From NCBI RefSeq assembly GCF_011302915.1, contig NZ_CP049872.1, positions 2,542,001 through 2,606,000 on the forward strand: 64,000 nucleotides of DNA. The letters run 5' to 3'. The stretch's first letter is position 1, and each line of letters begins with the position of its first letter. Below the pieces are notes generated by a model that searched no databases, was not told where the DNA came from, and saw only the letters and a program-made list of their open reading frames with translations. Origin of the DNA: Thermomonas sp. HDW16 (GTDB lineage: Bacteria; Pseudomonadota; Gammaproteobacteria; Xanthomonadales; Xanthomonadaceae). The position numbers and the translations under genes were made by a program. Positions 1-9,204 of the stretch are shown here, in pieces.

Positions 1-514
1 GCACCAGTTGCGCGCCCGCCGCCACGGTTGAAGCAATCGGCTCGGCGAACCACAAGTCTTCGCAGATCACCACGCCGACCTGCGTGCCCTTGACCTCGAA
101 CACGCAATCGTCGCGATCCGGATCCACGTCGAAATAACGACGTTCGTCGAACACCGCATAGTTCGGCAGTTCGCGTTTGCGGTAGGTCTGTTCGATACCG
201 CCATCGCGCAGCACGCTGGCCGCGTTGTACACCACCGCGCCCGCCGCCTGCGGCCAGCCGACTACGGCAACGATGCCGCGCACGTTCGCGGCGATCTCGT
301 TCAACGCGGTTTCGCAATCGCGCAGAAACGAGGGCCGGTACAGCAGGTCTTCCGGTGGATAGCCGGACAGCGCCAGTTCCGGGAACAACACGATGTCCGC
401 TGCGTATTCGTCGCGCGCCTCGGCAATCATCCGCGCGATGCGCTCGCGATTGCCGGCCACGTCGCCGACCGGGAAATCGAACTGCGCCATCGCGATGCGG
501 AGCGTTTGCGTCAT
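1..514 (-). CDS. nadE: Glutamine-dependent NAD+ synthase, N-terminal part (cut by window edge)
   Basis: Partial: 171 codons of the 5' end are present and the rest lies before base 1. The translation starts MTQTLRIAMAQFDFPVGDV and contains the nitrilase-fold features LFPELALSGYPPEDLL (catalytic Glu region) and GVVICEDLWF (catalytic Cys region). In this family that N-terminal domain hydrolyses glutamine and channels ammonia to a C-terminal NAD synthetase domain, which is not visible here. ATG at 514 is preceded by a GAGG Shine-Dalgarno. A terminator hairpin lies only 22 bases upstream of the start, so expression depends on readthrough or a very close promoter. Confidence 0.9.
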   Translation of the reverse strand, partial: MTQTLRIAMAQFDFPVGDVAGNRERIARMIAEARDEYAADIVLFPELALSGYPPEDLLYRPSFLRDCETALNEIAANVRGIVAVVGWPQAAGAVVYNAASVLRDGGIEQTYRKRELPNYAVFDERRYFDVDPDRDDCVFEVKGTQVGVVICEDLWFAEPIASTVAAGAQLV

Positions 515-535
515 CGATGCATCCTCGAAAAATGC

Positions 536-560
536 GAAGGGCCGCATGCGGCGGCCCTTC
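536..560 (-). terminator. Rho-independent terminator after sucD
   Basis: Perfect 10-bp inverted repeat (GAAGGGCCGC / GCGGCCCTTC, 5-base loop). On the minus strand it is followed by GCATTTTTCG, a run of five T. It lies between sucD and nadE and should end sucCD transcripts; its T-run nearly touches the nadE ribosome-binding site. Confidence 0.75.
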
Positions 561-583
561 GATGCTACTCGCTGTAAGCGAGG

Positions 584-710
584 TTCGGAGCGAGCGAGAA
601 GGCGTCAGCGGGACGCGCAGCCGGCGCGCAGGAGGCGAAGCGTACTTGAGTACGTGAGCCTCCGAGCACTGGCTGGGCGAGCCCGATCACGCCTTCGCAG
701 CCGCTCCGAA
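584..710. repeat. 127-bp imperfect palindrome abutting the sucD stop codon
   Basis: The left arm (from 584, TTCGGAGCG...) and the reverse complement of the right arm (to 710) match over about 53 positions with scattered mismatches and one 1-base gap. Conserved blocks are TTCGGAGCG, AAGGCGT, CGGG, CAGCC and GGAGGC. The centre holds GTACT-tg-AGTAC. The element starts at the base next to the sucD stop (TAA at 713-711) and contains no gene. It resembles a REP/MITE-type intergenic palindrome or a large mRNA 3' hairpin. No second copy was noticed in this window, so its repeat status is inferred. Confidence 0.6.
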
Positions 711-1586
711 TTACTTGGCCAGGCGCTTGGCGATGGCCGCCCCCAGGTCACCCGGCGACTTCACCGTAGTCACGCCCGCCGCTTCCATCGCGGCGAACTT
801 GCCTTCAGCCGTGCCCTGACCACCGGAGGCGATCGCACCGGCATGCCCCATGCGCTTGCCCTTCGGCGCGGAGGCGCCGGCGATGAAGCCGACCACCGGC
901 TTGGTCACGTGCTTGCTGATGTACTCGGCCGCTTCTTCCTCGGCCGAACCGCCGATCTCGCCGACCATGATGATGCCTTCGGTCTGCGGGTCTTCCTGGA
1001 ACAGCTTCAGCGCGTCGATGAAGTTGGTGCCGTTGATCGGGTCGCCACCGATGCCGATGCAGGTGCTCTGGCCGAGGCCGGCATCCGTGGTCTGCTTGAC
1101 CGCTTCATAGGTCAGCGTGCCACTGCGCGAGACGATGCCAACCTTGCCCGGCATGTGGATGTGGCCCGGCATGATGCCGATCTTGCACTCACCCGGGGTG
1201 ATCACGCCGGGGCAGTTCGGGCCGACCAGCACGGTGCCCGGGTAGCCCTTCAGCGTGTTCTTCACGCGCATCATGTCCAGCACCGGGATGCCTTCGGTGA
1301 TGCAGACGATGACCTTGATGCCGGCATCAGCCGCTTCCAGGATCGCGTCGGCCGCGAACGGCGGCGGCACATAGATGACCGAGGCATCGGCACCGGTCGC
1401 CTTGACCGCTTGTTCCATGGTGTCGAACACCGGCAGGCCCAGGTGCTGGGTACCGCCCTTGCCAGGAGTGACGCCGCCCACGACCTTGGTGCCGTAGTCG
1501 AGCATCTGTTGCGCGTGGAAGGTACCCTGCGAGCCGGTGAAGCCCTGCACCAGCACCTTCGTGTTCTTGTTGATCAAAACTGCCAT
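711..1586 (-). CDS. sucD: Succinyl-CoA synthetase alpha subunit
   Basis: 291 aa, normal for the family. With SucC it converts succinyl-CoA to succinate with substrate-level phosphorylation in the TCA cycle (cytoplasm). Seen: N-terminal CoA-binding Rossmann region ([17 protein letters not shown]), [10 protein letters not shown], and the phosphohistidine loop [10 protein letters not shown], whose His is the phosphorylated residue. ATG at 1586 begins [10 protein letters not shown] and has GAGG about eight bases upstream; a longer in-frame extension to 1808 is Arg-rich shadow of sucC and was rejected. It lies 23 bases downstream of sucC and is surely cotranscribed. Confidence 0.97.
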   Translation of the reverse strand: MAVLINKNTKVLVQGFTGSQGTFHAQQMLDYGTKVVGGVTPGKGGTQHLGLPVFDTMEQAVKATGADASVIYVPPPFAADAILEAADAGIKVIVCITEGIPVLDMMRVKNTLKGYPGTVLVGPNCPGVITPGECKIGIMPGHIHMPGKVGIVSRSGTLTYEAVKQTTDAGLGQSTCIGIGGDPINGTNFIDALKLFQEDPQTEGIIMVGEIGGSAEEEAAEYISKHVTKPVVGFIAGASAPKGKRMGHAGAIASGGQGTAEGKFAAMEAAGVTTVKSPGDLGAAIAKRLAK

Positions 1587-1609
1587 TTCGGATTCCTCGA
1601 AGGTGTGGA

Positions 1610-2779
<1,170 letters not shown>

Positions 2780-2899
2780 GGGTCACCCGGGAAAGAGGAC
2801 GGATCGCCGCGTTCGCCAGCAAACAGGCTGGGCGCGGGTAGAACCGGCATTTTAGCGTGTTGCGCCGCCGCATGCCGGCATCCCGCATACTTCCGGCCA

Positions 2900-4495
2900 A
2901 TGTCGAATACCGCCGCCAGCATGGCCCCCCGGGAAGCGATCCGGCGCGAGCTCTACCTACTCACCCTGTACCGGATCTTCGAGGCGGCGGTGCTGTGCCT
3001 GGTGCTGTTCAGTCCGGTGGGCGCCTTGATGGGTGAGCCGCGCCACCTGCTACTCGGCCAAGGGGTGGCGATCGCTTACCTGATTGGTGCGATCGCACTG
3101 TTTGCAGCAGGCCGCCACGGAGACATCCGCACGCAGACCTTGCTGGGCGCCGCGTTAGACATCGCCGCTGCGGCACTGGCCATGCATGCCTTGCCCCAAT
3201 CCAGCGCCGGCATTGCCATGATGCTGTTGTTCAACGTCGGCGCCGCGGCGTTCCTGCTGCCCATCCGGCTTGGCCTGGGCATGGCGGTCGCCGCCTCCAT
3301 CGCACTGGTCGGCGAGTACCTCTGGAGCCTGCTGGGTGGCGAGAGCGCCACCCGCCCCTTGGCCGAGGTGCTGATGTTCGCGGTCAGCTATGTGGCGATG
3401 GCCACCCTCACCAACCAGATTGGCCGGCAAATGCGTGCCAGCGAGGCCCTGGCCGAACGGCGCGGCAGCCAGGTCGCCAGCCTGGCCGAAGTCAACGAAC
3501 TGATCATCCGGCGCATGCAGACCGGCGTCCTGCTGGTCGACGCCGCCGGCGAGATCAAGCTCGCCAACGAGGCGGCAATGGTGCAGCTGGGTGGATTTAC
3601 CGAAGGCCGGCGCGACCTGTTGCTGGCGGCACCACAACTTGCCGCGCGCTTGAAGCGTTGGCGCGAAAGCGGAGACACGGATCCGAAGCCCCTGCAGCTG
3701 GCGCCCGACCTGCCCGAGGTACAACCGCGCTTCGCACGCCTGCTGGCCGAAGACGACCAGGCGCTGATCTTCCTGGACGACACCTCACAGGTTGTACGTC
3801 GCGCCGAATCCCTGACCCTCGCTGCGCTGGGCCGCTTCTCCGCCAGCCTGGCGCACGAGATCCGCAACCCGCTGGCGGCAATCAGCTATGCAACGCAGCT
3901 GCTGGAAGAGTCGCGCGAGATTCCGGAAGCCGATCGCCGCCTGCTGGAGATCATCTACCAGCAGACCATGCGCATGAATGGCATCGTCGAGAACGTGCTC
4001 GGCCTGGCCCGGCGTGAACAGGCGCGGCCCGACCACGTGGAACTGACCGCCTTCGTCCACCACTTCGCCGACGACTATCGCAAGAGTCACCCCCTCAACG
4101 ACGACCAACTGGAAGCCTCCGCCACTGCGCCGTTGGTCGCCATGGTCGACCGGCGCCAGTTGCAACAGGTCGTCACCGTGCTGGTGCACAACGCATTGGT
4201 CTACGGCCGCCTGCCGGGCGAACCGGCACGGGTCGGCATCCGCGTCTATACCGGCGAGCACGGCAATCCTGTGCTCGATGTCACCGATCGCGGCCCGGGC
4301 ATCCCGGAAACCGTGGCCCGGCAGCTGTTCCGCCCCTTCTTCACTACCTCCGGCGAAGGCACCGGGCTTGGCCTCTACATCGCCCGCGAGCTGTGCCTGG
4401 CCAATCAGGCCAGTCTGAACTTCGTGCCGATCCCCGGGGGCGGCGCCTGCTTCCGCATCCACCTACCCGGCGCACGCGCCATCACCACGGCCTGA
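2900..4495 (+). CDS. pilS: Sensor histidine kinase PilS
   Basis: 531 aa. Inner-membrane sensor that controls pilin transcription through PilR. Seen: hydrophobic membrane segments within residues 20-175, a PAS-like region around 200-290 (MQTGVLLVDAAGEIKLANEA), the dimerisation/phosphoacceptor box SASLAHEIRNPLAAIS with His319, and a C-terminal HATPase domain with DRGPGIP and GTGLGLYIARELC. ATG at 2900 was chosen (an ATG at 2921 is also possible); the frame stays open back to 2336 but that part is antisense to sucC. pilR follows 76 bases later. Confidence 0.93.
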   Translation: MSNTAASMAPREAIRRELYLLTLYRIFEAAVLCLVLFSPVGALMGEPRHLLLGQGVAIAYLIGAIALFAAGRHGDIRTQTLLGAALDIAAAALAMHALPQSSAGIAMMLLFNVGAAAFLLPIRLGLGMAVAASIALVGEYLWSLLGGESATRPLAEVLMFAVSYVAMATLTNQIGRQMRASEALAERRGSQVASLAEVNELIIRRMQTGVLLVDAAGEIKLANEAAMVQLGGFTEGRRDLLLAAPQLAARLKRWRESGDTDPKPLQLAPDLPEVQPRFARLLAEDDQALIFLDDTSQVVRRAESLTLAALGRFSASLAHEIRNPLAAISYATQLLEESREIPEADRRLLEIIYQQTMRMNGIVENVLGLARREQARPDHVELTAFVHHFADDYRKSHPLNDDQLEASATAPLVAMVDRRQLQQVVTVLVHNALVYGRLPGEPARVGIRVYTGEHGNPVLDVTDRGPGIPETVARQLFRPFFTTSGEGTGLGLYIARELCLANQASLNFVPIPGGGACFRIHLPGARAITTA

Positions 4496-4571
4496 CCCCC
4501 CGCTCAAAGCGATGCGATAGCCGCATCACGTCGCACTTGGACGCTGCGCGGCAACGCGCTATCGTGAATCC

Positions 4572-5975
4572 ATGACAGCCCCTGCCCGCAGCACCCAGGC
4601 CAGCGCCCTGATCGTCGATGACGAGCGCGACATTCGCGAACTGCTGGTGCTGACCCTGGGGCGAATGGGACTGCGCTGCGACACCGCCTCCTCACTCACC
4701 GATGCCCGTGCCATGCTGCGGCAGAACCGCTATGCGCTATGCCTGACCGACATGCGCCTGGCCGATGGTTCCGGCGTGGATCTGGTGCGTGAAATCGCCC
4801 AGCTGTATGCGGAAACCCCGGTGGCGATGATCACCGCGTTCGGCAACCAGGATGCCGCGGTCGGCGCGCTCAAGGCTGGCGCCTTCGATTTCGTCAGCAA
4901 ACCGGTGGATCTCAGCGTGCTGCGGGGTCTGGTACAGCATGCTTTGAAGCTGGGCAGCGACTCGCGCAAATCGCCGACAACGGCCCCGGATCCCGCCGCA
5001 CCCCGCCTGCTCGGGGCTTCGCCGGCCATGGATGATCTGCGCACCACCCTCTCCAAGGTCGCGCGCAGCCAGGCGCCGGTCTACATCGCCGGCGAATCCG
5101 GCGTGGGCAAGGAGCTGGTCGCGCGCACCATCCATGCAGAGGGCGCGCGCACCGCAGGCCCGTTCGTACCGGTCAATTGCGGCGCAATTCCGGCCGAATT
5201 GATGGAAAGCGAGTTCTTCGGCCACAAGAAGGGCAGCTTCACCGGCGCCCACGCGGACAAGCCAGGCCTGTTCCAGGCGGCGGAGGGCGGCACCCTGTTC
5301 CTGGACGAAGTGGCCGAGCTGCCACTGCCGATGCAGGTCAAGCTGCTGCGCGCGATCCAGGAAAAATCCGTGCGCCCAGTGGGCGCCAATGCCGAAATCG
5401 CGGTGGACGTACGCATCCTGTCCGCCACCCACAAGAACCTGAGCGCGCTGGTCGATGAGGGCCGCTTTCGCCATGACCTGTACTACCGCATCAACGTGAT
5501 CGAGCTGCGGGTGCCGCCGCTGCGCGAACGCCGCGAAGACCTGCCGTTGCTCGCCGATGCTGTGCTGGCCCGCCTTGCCACCGCCCAGCATCGGGTCAAG
5601 CCGCAACTGCATGCGGATGCCGTGGAAGCGCTGGCCCGCTACAACTTCCCCGGCAACGTGCGTGAGCTGGAGAACATCCTGGAGCGCGCCTTCGCCCTGG
5701 CCGATGACGACGGCATCCGTGCCGCCGACCTACGCCTGCCGGAGATGCGGCCCAGCATTCCCGCCCAGGCCGCGGCCGCGCAACTGGACCCAAGCCTGAT
5801 CGACCCACGCGAATCCGCCACCAGCGCCCTGCCCAGTTTCATCGAGGAAATCGAACGCAAGGCGATCGAGCAGGCCCTGACCGACAACCGCTACAACAAG
5901 ACCAAGGCCGCCGCGCAGCTGGGCATCACCTTCCGCGCGCTGCGCTACAAGCTGAAGAAGCTGGGGATCGAATAA
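4572..5975 (+). CDS. pilR: Sigma-54-dependent response regulator PilR
   Basis: 467 aa, three domains. Receiver at 10-125 with phosphoacceptor Asp60 (LCLTDMRLADG). AAA+ activator domain with Walker A GESGVGKE (174-181), the sigma-54 contact loop as GSFTGA (221-226; most family members have GAFTGA) and Walker B TLFLDEVAEL (241-250). C-terminal Fis-type HTH ending NKTKAAAQLGITFRALRYKL. It should activate RpoN promoters; two such promoters lie directly downstream, before the two pilin genes. Phosphorylated by the adjacent PilS. Confidence 0.95.
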   Translation: MTAPARSTQASALIVDDERDIRELLVLTLGRMGLRCDTASSLTDARAMLRQNRYALCLTDMRLADGSGVDLVREIAQLYAETPVAMITAFGNQDAAVGALKAGAFDFVSKPVDLSVLRGLVQHALKLGSDSRKSPTTAPDPAAPRLLGASPAMDDLRTTLSKVARSQAPVYIAGESGVGKELVARTIHAEGARTAGPFVPVNCGAIPAELMESEFFGHKKGSFTGAHADKPGLFQAAEGGTLFLDEVAELPLPMQVKLLRAIQEKSVRPVGANAEIAVDVRILSATHKNLSALVDEGRFRHDLYYRINVIELRVPPLRERREDLPLLADAVLARLATAQHRVKPQLHADAVEALARYNFPGNVRELENILERAFALADDDGIRAADLRLPEMRPSIPAQAAAAQLDPSLIDPRESATSALPSFIEEIERKAIEQALTDNRYNKTKAAAQLGITFRALRYKLKKLGIE

Positions 5976-6040
5976 ACCCGCCGCGACGCGCACGACTACA
6001 CGCGGCTTCACCTGCGTCAAGATCAGCAAAGCCGACAGCC

Positions 6041-6078
6041 GTGACGTTTTATGTCAAAATCTGACCTTGAGCGTCAGA
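6041..6078 (+). promoter_or_regulatory. Candidate PilR enhancer region
   Basis: About 95-135 bases before the predicted pilin transcription start lies a cluster of TGTC/GTCA half-sites: GTGACG at 6041, GTCAAAATCTGAC (6053-6065, an inverted GTCA-N5-TGAC) and GCGTCAG near 6071. PilR of Pseudomonas is known to bind TGTC-type sites at about this distance. Position and motif agree but binding is inferred. Confidence 0.35.
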
Positions 6079-6149
6079 AATTTTTTCCAAGAAAGGCAAG
6101 AACACCGCCGTTTCGGCAAAAAAACGATTCTTTGAACTCTGTCCTGTAC

Positions 6150-6165
6150 TGGCACGCATCCTGCG
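6150..6165 (+). promoter_or_regulatory. Sigma-54 promoter of the first pilin gene
   Basis: TGGCACGcatcCTGCG matches the -24/-12 consensus TGGCACG-N4-TTGCW; the invariant GG (6151-6152) and GC (6163-6164) are separated by exactly ten bases. Predicted start near 6175 gives a 5' leader of about 90 bases. Confidence 0.85.
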
Positions 6166-6264
6166 TTATACCTTTCGCACGTGTCTTCAGGGCACGGCTG
6201 CCGAGGGACCGAACAGCGGCACCCATGAAGCACGTGAATCACACCAACTCCTAGGGGATACACC

Positions 6265-6597
6265 ATGAAGAACCAGCAAGGCTTCACCCTGATCGAACTG
6301 ATGATCGTGGTTGCGATCATCGCCATCCTGGCCGCCATCGCGCTGCCGGCGTACAACAACTACCGCATCCGTTCGGCCGACAACGCCTGCCTGGCCGAGG
6401 CCAAGGCCTACACCAATTCGTGGGTGGCTGCCTCGTTCGCCCAGATGAGCATTCCGGCCTGGACTGCAGCGGCTTGCGCTACTCCTGCTACCAATGCTTC
6501 TGGCGTCACTCCGGGATCCTTCGGGCCGAAGACTCCGGGTACCGGTAGCGTGAGCTGCGATTCGACCAACGCGACTTGCACGGTTACCCACGTCTAA
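6265..6597 (+). CDS. pilA: Type IV pilin, copy 1
   Basis: 110 aa prepilin. Short leader MKNQQG cleaved before Phe, then the pilin N-terminus [20 protein letters not shown] with Glu5, followed by [21 protein letters not shown]. The mature form is about 104 residues, shorter than the usual 140-160. The variable part is rich in Ala, Ser, Thr and Pro and ends with a Cys-x6-Cys pair (CDSTNATC), the likely C-terminal disulphide loop. SD AGGGGA lies about eight bases before ATG. Driven by the sigma-54 promoter at 6150 and closed by a terminator. Major or minor status cannot be told from sequence; abundance is suggested by its dedicated promoter and terminator. Confidence 0.93.
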   Translation: MKNQQGFTLIELMIVVAIIAILAAIALPAYNNYRIRSADNACLAEAKAYTNSWVAASFAQMSIPAWTAAACATPATNASGVTPGSFGPKTPGTGSVSCDSTNATCTVTHV

Positions 6598-6624
6598 TAG
6601 TTTCGCGAAAAGGTTGTTCTGAAA

Positions 6625-6652
6625 GCCCCTCTTCGCGAGGGGTTTTCTTTTT
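6625..6652 (+). terminator. Rho-independent terminator after pilin copy 1
   Basis: CCCCTC-ttcgc-GAGGGG hairpin (6626-6642) followed by TTTTCTTTTT. It separates the two pilin genes into two transcription units. Confidence 0.85.
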
Positions 6653-6747
6653 GCGATACAAGCCAGCCACGGCACGGCAGGCGAACTGATGTCCAATACG
6701 TGATGGGCATCCAGATTCCAACAATCAAGCGCCGCGCGCGCCCTTTC

Positions 6748-6763
6748 TGGCCCGGAACTTGCT
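6748..6763 (+). promoter_or_regulatory. Sigma-54 promoter of the second pilin gene
   Basis: TGGCCCGgaacTTGCT: GG at 6749-6750 and GC at 6761-6762 with the correct ten-base spacing. Predicted start near 6773, giving a leader of about 36 bases. A TGTC half-site at 6690-6693 could be a PilR contact. Confidence 0.75.
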
Positions 6764-6808
6764 CCGCATTCAGGTGTAGTGGCACTTCATACACGAGGGG
6801 ACGACATC

Positions 6809-7138
6809 ATGCGCAGCAACGACGCGGGTTTTACGTTGATCGAACTGATGATCGTGGTGGCGATCATCGCCCTGTTGGCCGCCATTGCACTGCCTGCGTA
6901 CAACAGCTACCGGATCCGTTCGGCAGAGAATGCCTGTCTTGCCGAAGCGACGAACTATGCAAGGTTCGCACTCTCGGCAATATACAATCAGGACACTCCA
7001 ACGGCCGCAATTTTGGGCGCTTGCACCTCGATCGACACGGCGACTGACATCGATACCGATATCACGGCCAGCCCCAAGTCCCCGGGCACCAGAACCACCA
7101 CTTGCGACATGAACACCGCCAGCTGCGCACTTAACTGA
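6809..7138 (+). CDS. pilA: Type IV pilin, copy 2
   Basis: 109 aa. Leader MRSNDAG, then [20 protein letters not shown] and [21 protein letters not shown]. It is almost identical to copy 1 over the N-terminal helix but differs in the middle, then keeps the same C-terminal spacing (CDMNTASC). Start at ATG 6809, with GAGGGG about ten bases upstream; a GTG/ATG ten codons earlier has no ribosome site. Own sigma-54 promoter at 6748. No clear terminator follows, so the downstream GT-C gene may be partly cotranscribed. Duplicate, diverged major pilin or a minor variant; both are plausible. Confidence 0.92.
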   Translation: MRSNDAGFTLIELMIVVAIIALLAAIALPAYNSYRIRSAENACLAEATNYARFALSAIYNQDTPTAAILGACTSIDTATDIDTDITASPKSPGTRTTTCDMNTASCALN

Positions 7139-7229
7139 CGCTCGTTCCTTCCCCTTCACTGCCGAAGCCTTTGACGCCGCAAACCATCCAGCAGTCTAAC
7201 GGCGGAGCTGCACACAGCGGGCCGCTACT

Positions 7230-7246
7230 TCACCGATAATCGGTGA
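7230..7246. repeat. Short perfect inverted repeat before the GT-C gene
   Basis: TCACCGA-taa-TCGGTGA, 7-bp arms, centred 34 bases before the chosen ATG. No T-run follows. It could be an operator or a small leader hairpin; no known regulator is recognised. Confidence 0.35.
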
Positions 7247-7272
7247 CTTGTTGCCCACCCGTGCAAACCGAC

Positions 7273-9144
7273 ATGCCGCCAGACAACCGCAGGTTCCTGT
7301 TCCTCAGCCTGTTGGTTGCATTTCTCGCATGCCTGCCGTTCCTGCCTGGACTACCTGGCAGCTTCATTTTCGACGACATCCCCAACATCGTCGACAACCC
7401 CGGCATCCATCTCTCCGAGTTGAGTGTCGAGGGCCTGTCCAGGGCTGCGGCCGCGTCGCAACTGTCCGGGAACACCCGGCTTCTACCGACACTGACCTTT
7501 GCATTTGACTACTGGCGGGCAGGCGGCGCCGACCCGGCAACCTTCAAGACGACGAACATCGTCATTCATGCGATCACCGCTTTCGCGTTGGCATGGTTCT
7601 TCAGGAGCCTCCTGCTGGTTGCAGGCATAACCGACGCCCGCTTGAAATGGACGTCCCTCGCACTTGCGCTGGCCTGGGCCGCCCATCCACTCCAGGTGTC
7701 TTCAGTTCTGTACTCGATACAACGCCTGCAGACAATGGGCACGCTGTTCCTGGTATTGGCGCTGATCGCGTATCTGCATGCACGACGCGCGCAGATTGCA
7801 GGCAGTTCGGGGAGGTCGGGACTGCTGTTGACCGTACTGCTCTGGGCAATGGCGATCGGTTGCAAGGAGGACTCGGCGCTGCTGCCGGCCTATACCCTGG
7901 CACTGGAGCTGACCGTACTGCGCTTTGCCGCCGCCGACACGGCCTTGTCGCGCAGGTTCCAGCGCTTCTATTTGATTGCCGCCCTGGCCGGCACGGCCGT
8001 TTACTTGCTTGTTGTCGTACCGGGCCACTGGCACCAGGCCGCCTATGCTGGCCGTGACTTCAACACCTTGGAACGCCTTTTGACCCAAGGCAGGGTGCTC
8101 GTCATGTACCTCTGGCAGATCGTGGCGCCGGCCCCCCAACATATGCCGTTCTATTACGACTGGCTTCAGCCATCGCGCGGCCTTCTGATCCCCTGGACCA
8201 CGCTGCCATCTCTCCTGCTTGTCGTTGGCTTGTTGCTCATGGCATGGCGGATCCGCCACCGACATGCGTTGTTTTCGCTGGGGGTGTTCCTGTTCTTCAG
8301 CGCACATTTCGTGACCAGCAATGTGGTGGGCCTTGAACTGGCATTCGAACACCGCAACAACTTCGCGCTGATCGGCGCGGTATTGGCCATTGGCAGCCTG
8401 CTTGCCCAGGCAAGCAGGCGTTTGCAACTTCCGCCACGCGCACAAGGCGTGCTCTGCATATTGTTGCTGACAGCGCTGGCTTCAACCACGATGCTCCGTG
8501 CTCATGCATGGAGCGACGGAATGACATTCGCACGCCTAAGCGCGCAACTTGCCCCTCATTCGGCTCGCGCCTGGGCCTTCCTGTGCCAAGGTGAGCTTGA
8601 GCAAGGCGGCGGCGCGATACCGGGCAACCCGAACTTGGACAACGCTGCGGACGCATGCGCAAAGGGAACGGATCTCGCCCCATATGCGCTCAACAACCCC
8701 GCGTTGCTGATCGTGTTGAAAACGCTTCGCGGCGACGTCTTGCCGCGCGACTGGGATCTCTTCCAGCATCGGCTGGAAACCGATAACTTGAGCATCGATG
8801 ATCGCCGCACGCCCTTTCTCCTTATCAGCTACAGCCGAAAAGGCGTAGCACTGGATAAGCAGCGGCTCCTCCTGGCGATCGCAACACTGGTAAAGCGTAC
8901 CCGGCTGGATGCTTTCGATCTTTCGGCACTCGGCTACTTCATCATGGACGACTTGAATGAGCCGGAGATGGCGATCCCATACTTTGAGAAGGCTATTGAA
9001 GCCATTCCAACCAATAACCCGTTCCCCAAGCAACTCGAAGCCGAGTTGAGAGCCAAAGGCTATCCTGAGCTGGCGAAACGGATCGAACGAAACGGCATGG
9101 TCAAGAGACGCGCCGTGAGCGCACCCGATGCCGGAAAGCAATGA
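7273..9144 (+). CDS. GT-C type membrane glycosyltransferase with TPR-like C-terminus (pilin-linked)
   Basis: 623 aa. About ten hydrophobic segments fill residues 5-410. The first extramembrane loop carries an acidic pair typical of GT-C enzymes (SFIFDDIPNIVDNPGIH), followed by RLLPTLTFAFDYWRAGG and TTNIVIHAITAF, the pattern of the TMTC/DUF1736 group of polyprenyl-phosphate-sugar dependent transferases. The last 200 residues are soluble and helical, TPR-like (MAIPYFEKAIEAIPTNNPF). Such genes often follow pilA, where TfpO/PglL or TfpW enzymes glycosylate the pilin; the same role is inferred here. ATG 7273 was preferred to a GTG at 7243; neither has a strong SD. Confidence 0.7.
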   Translation: MPPDNRRFLFLSLLVAFLACLPFLPGLPGSFIFDDIPNIVDNPGIHLSELSVEGLSRAAAASQLSGNTRLLPTLTFAFDYWRAGGADPATFKTTNIVIHAITAFALAWFFRSLLLVAGITDARLKWTSLALALAWAAHPLQVSSVLYSIQRLQTMGTLFLVLALIAYLHARRAQIAGSSGRSGLLLTVLLWAMAIGCKEDSALLPAYTLALELTVLRFAAADTALSRRFQRFYLIAALAGTAVYLLVVVPGHWHQAAYAGRDFNTLERLLTQGRVLVMYLWQIVAPAPQHMPFYYDWLQPSRGLLIPWTTLPSLLLVVGLLLMAWRIRHRHALFSLGVFLFFSAHFVTSNVVGLELAFEHRNNFALIGAVLAIGSLLAQASRRLQLPPRAQGVLCILLLTALASTTMLRAHAWSDGMTFARLSAQLAPHSARAWAFLCQGELEQGGGAIPGNPNLDNAADACAKGTDLAPYALNNPALLIVLKTLRGDVLPRDWDLFQHRLETDNLSIDDRRTPFLLISYSRKGVALDKQRLLLAIATLVKRTRLDAFDLSALGYFIMDDLNEPEMAIPYFEKAIEAIPTNNPFPKQLEAELRAKGYPELAKRIERNGMVKRRAVSAPDAGKQ

Positions 9145-9204
9145 CCCGCCCCACCCGGCGCCACACGTAGCGAGGCTTGGTGCACCCAGCTATCCTTGCC
9201 CTCT

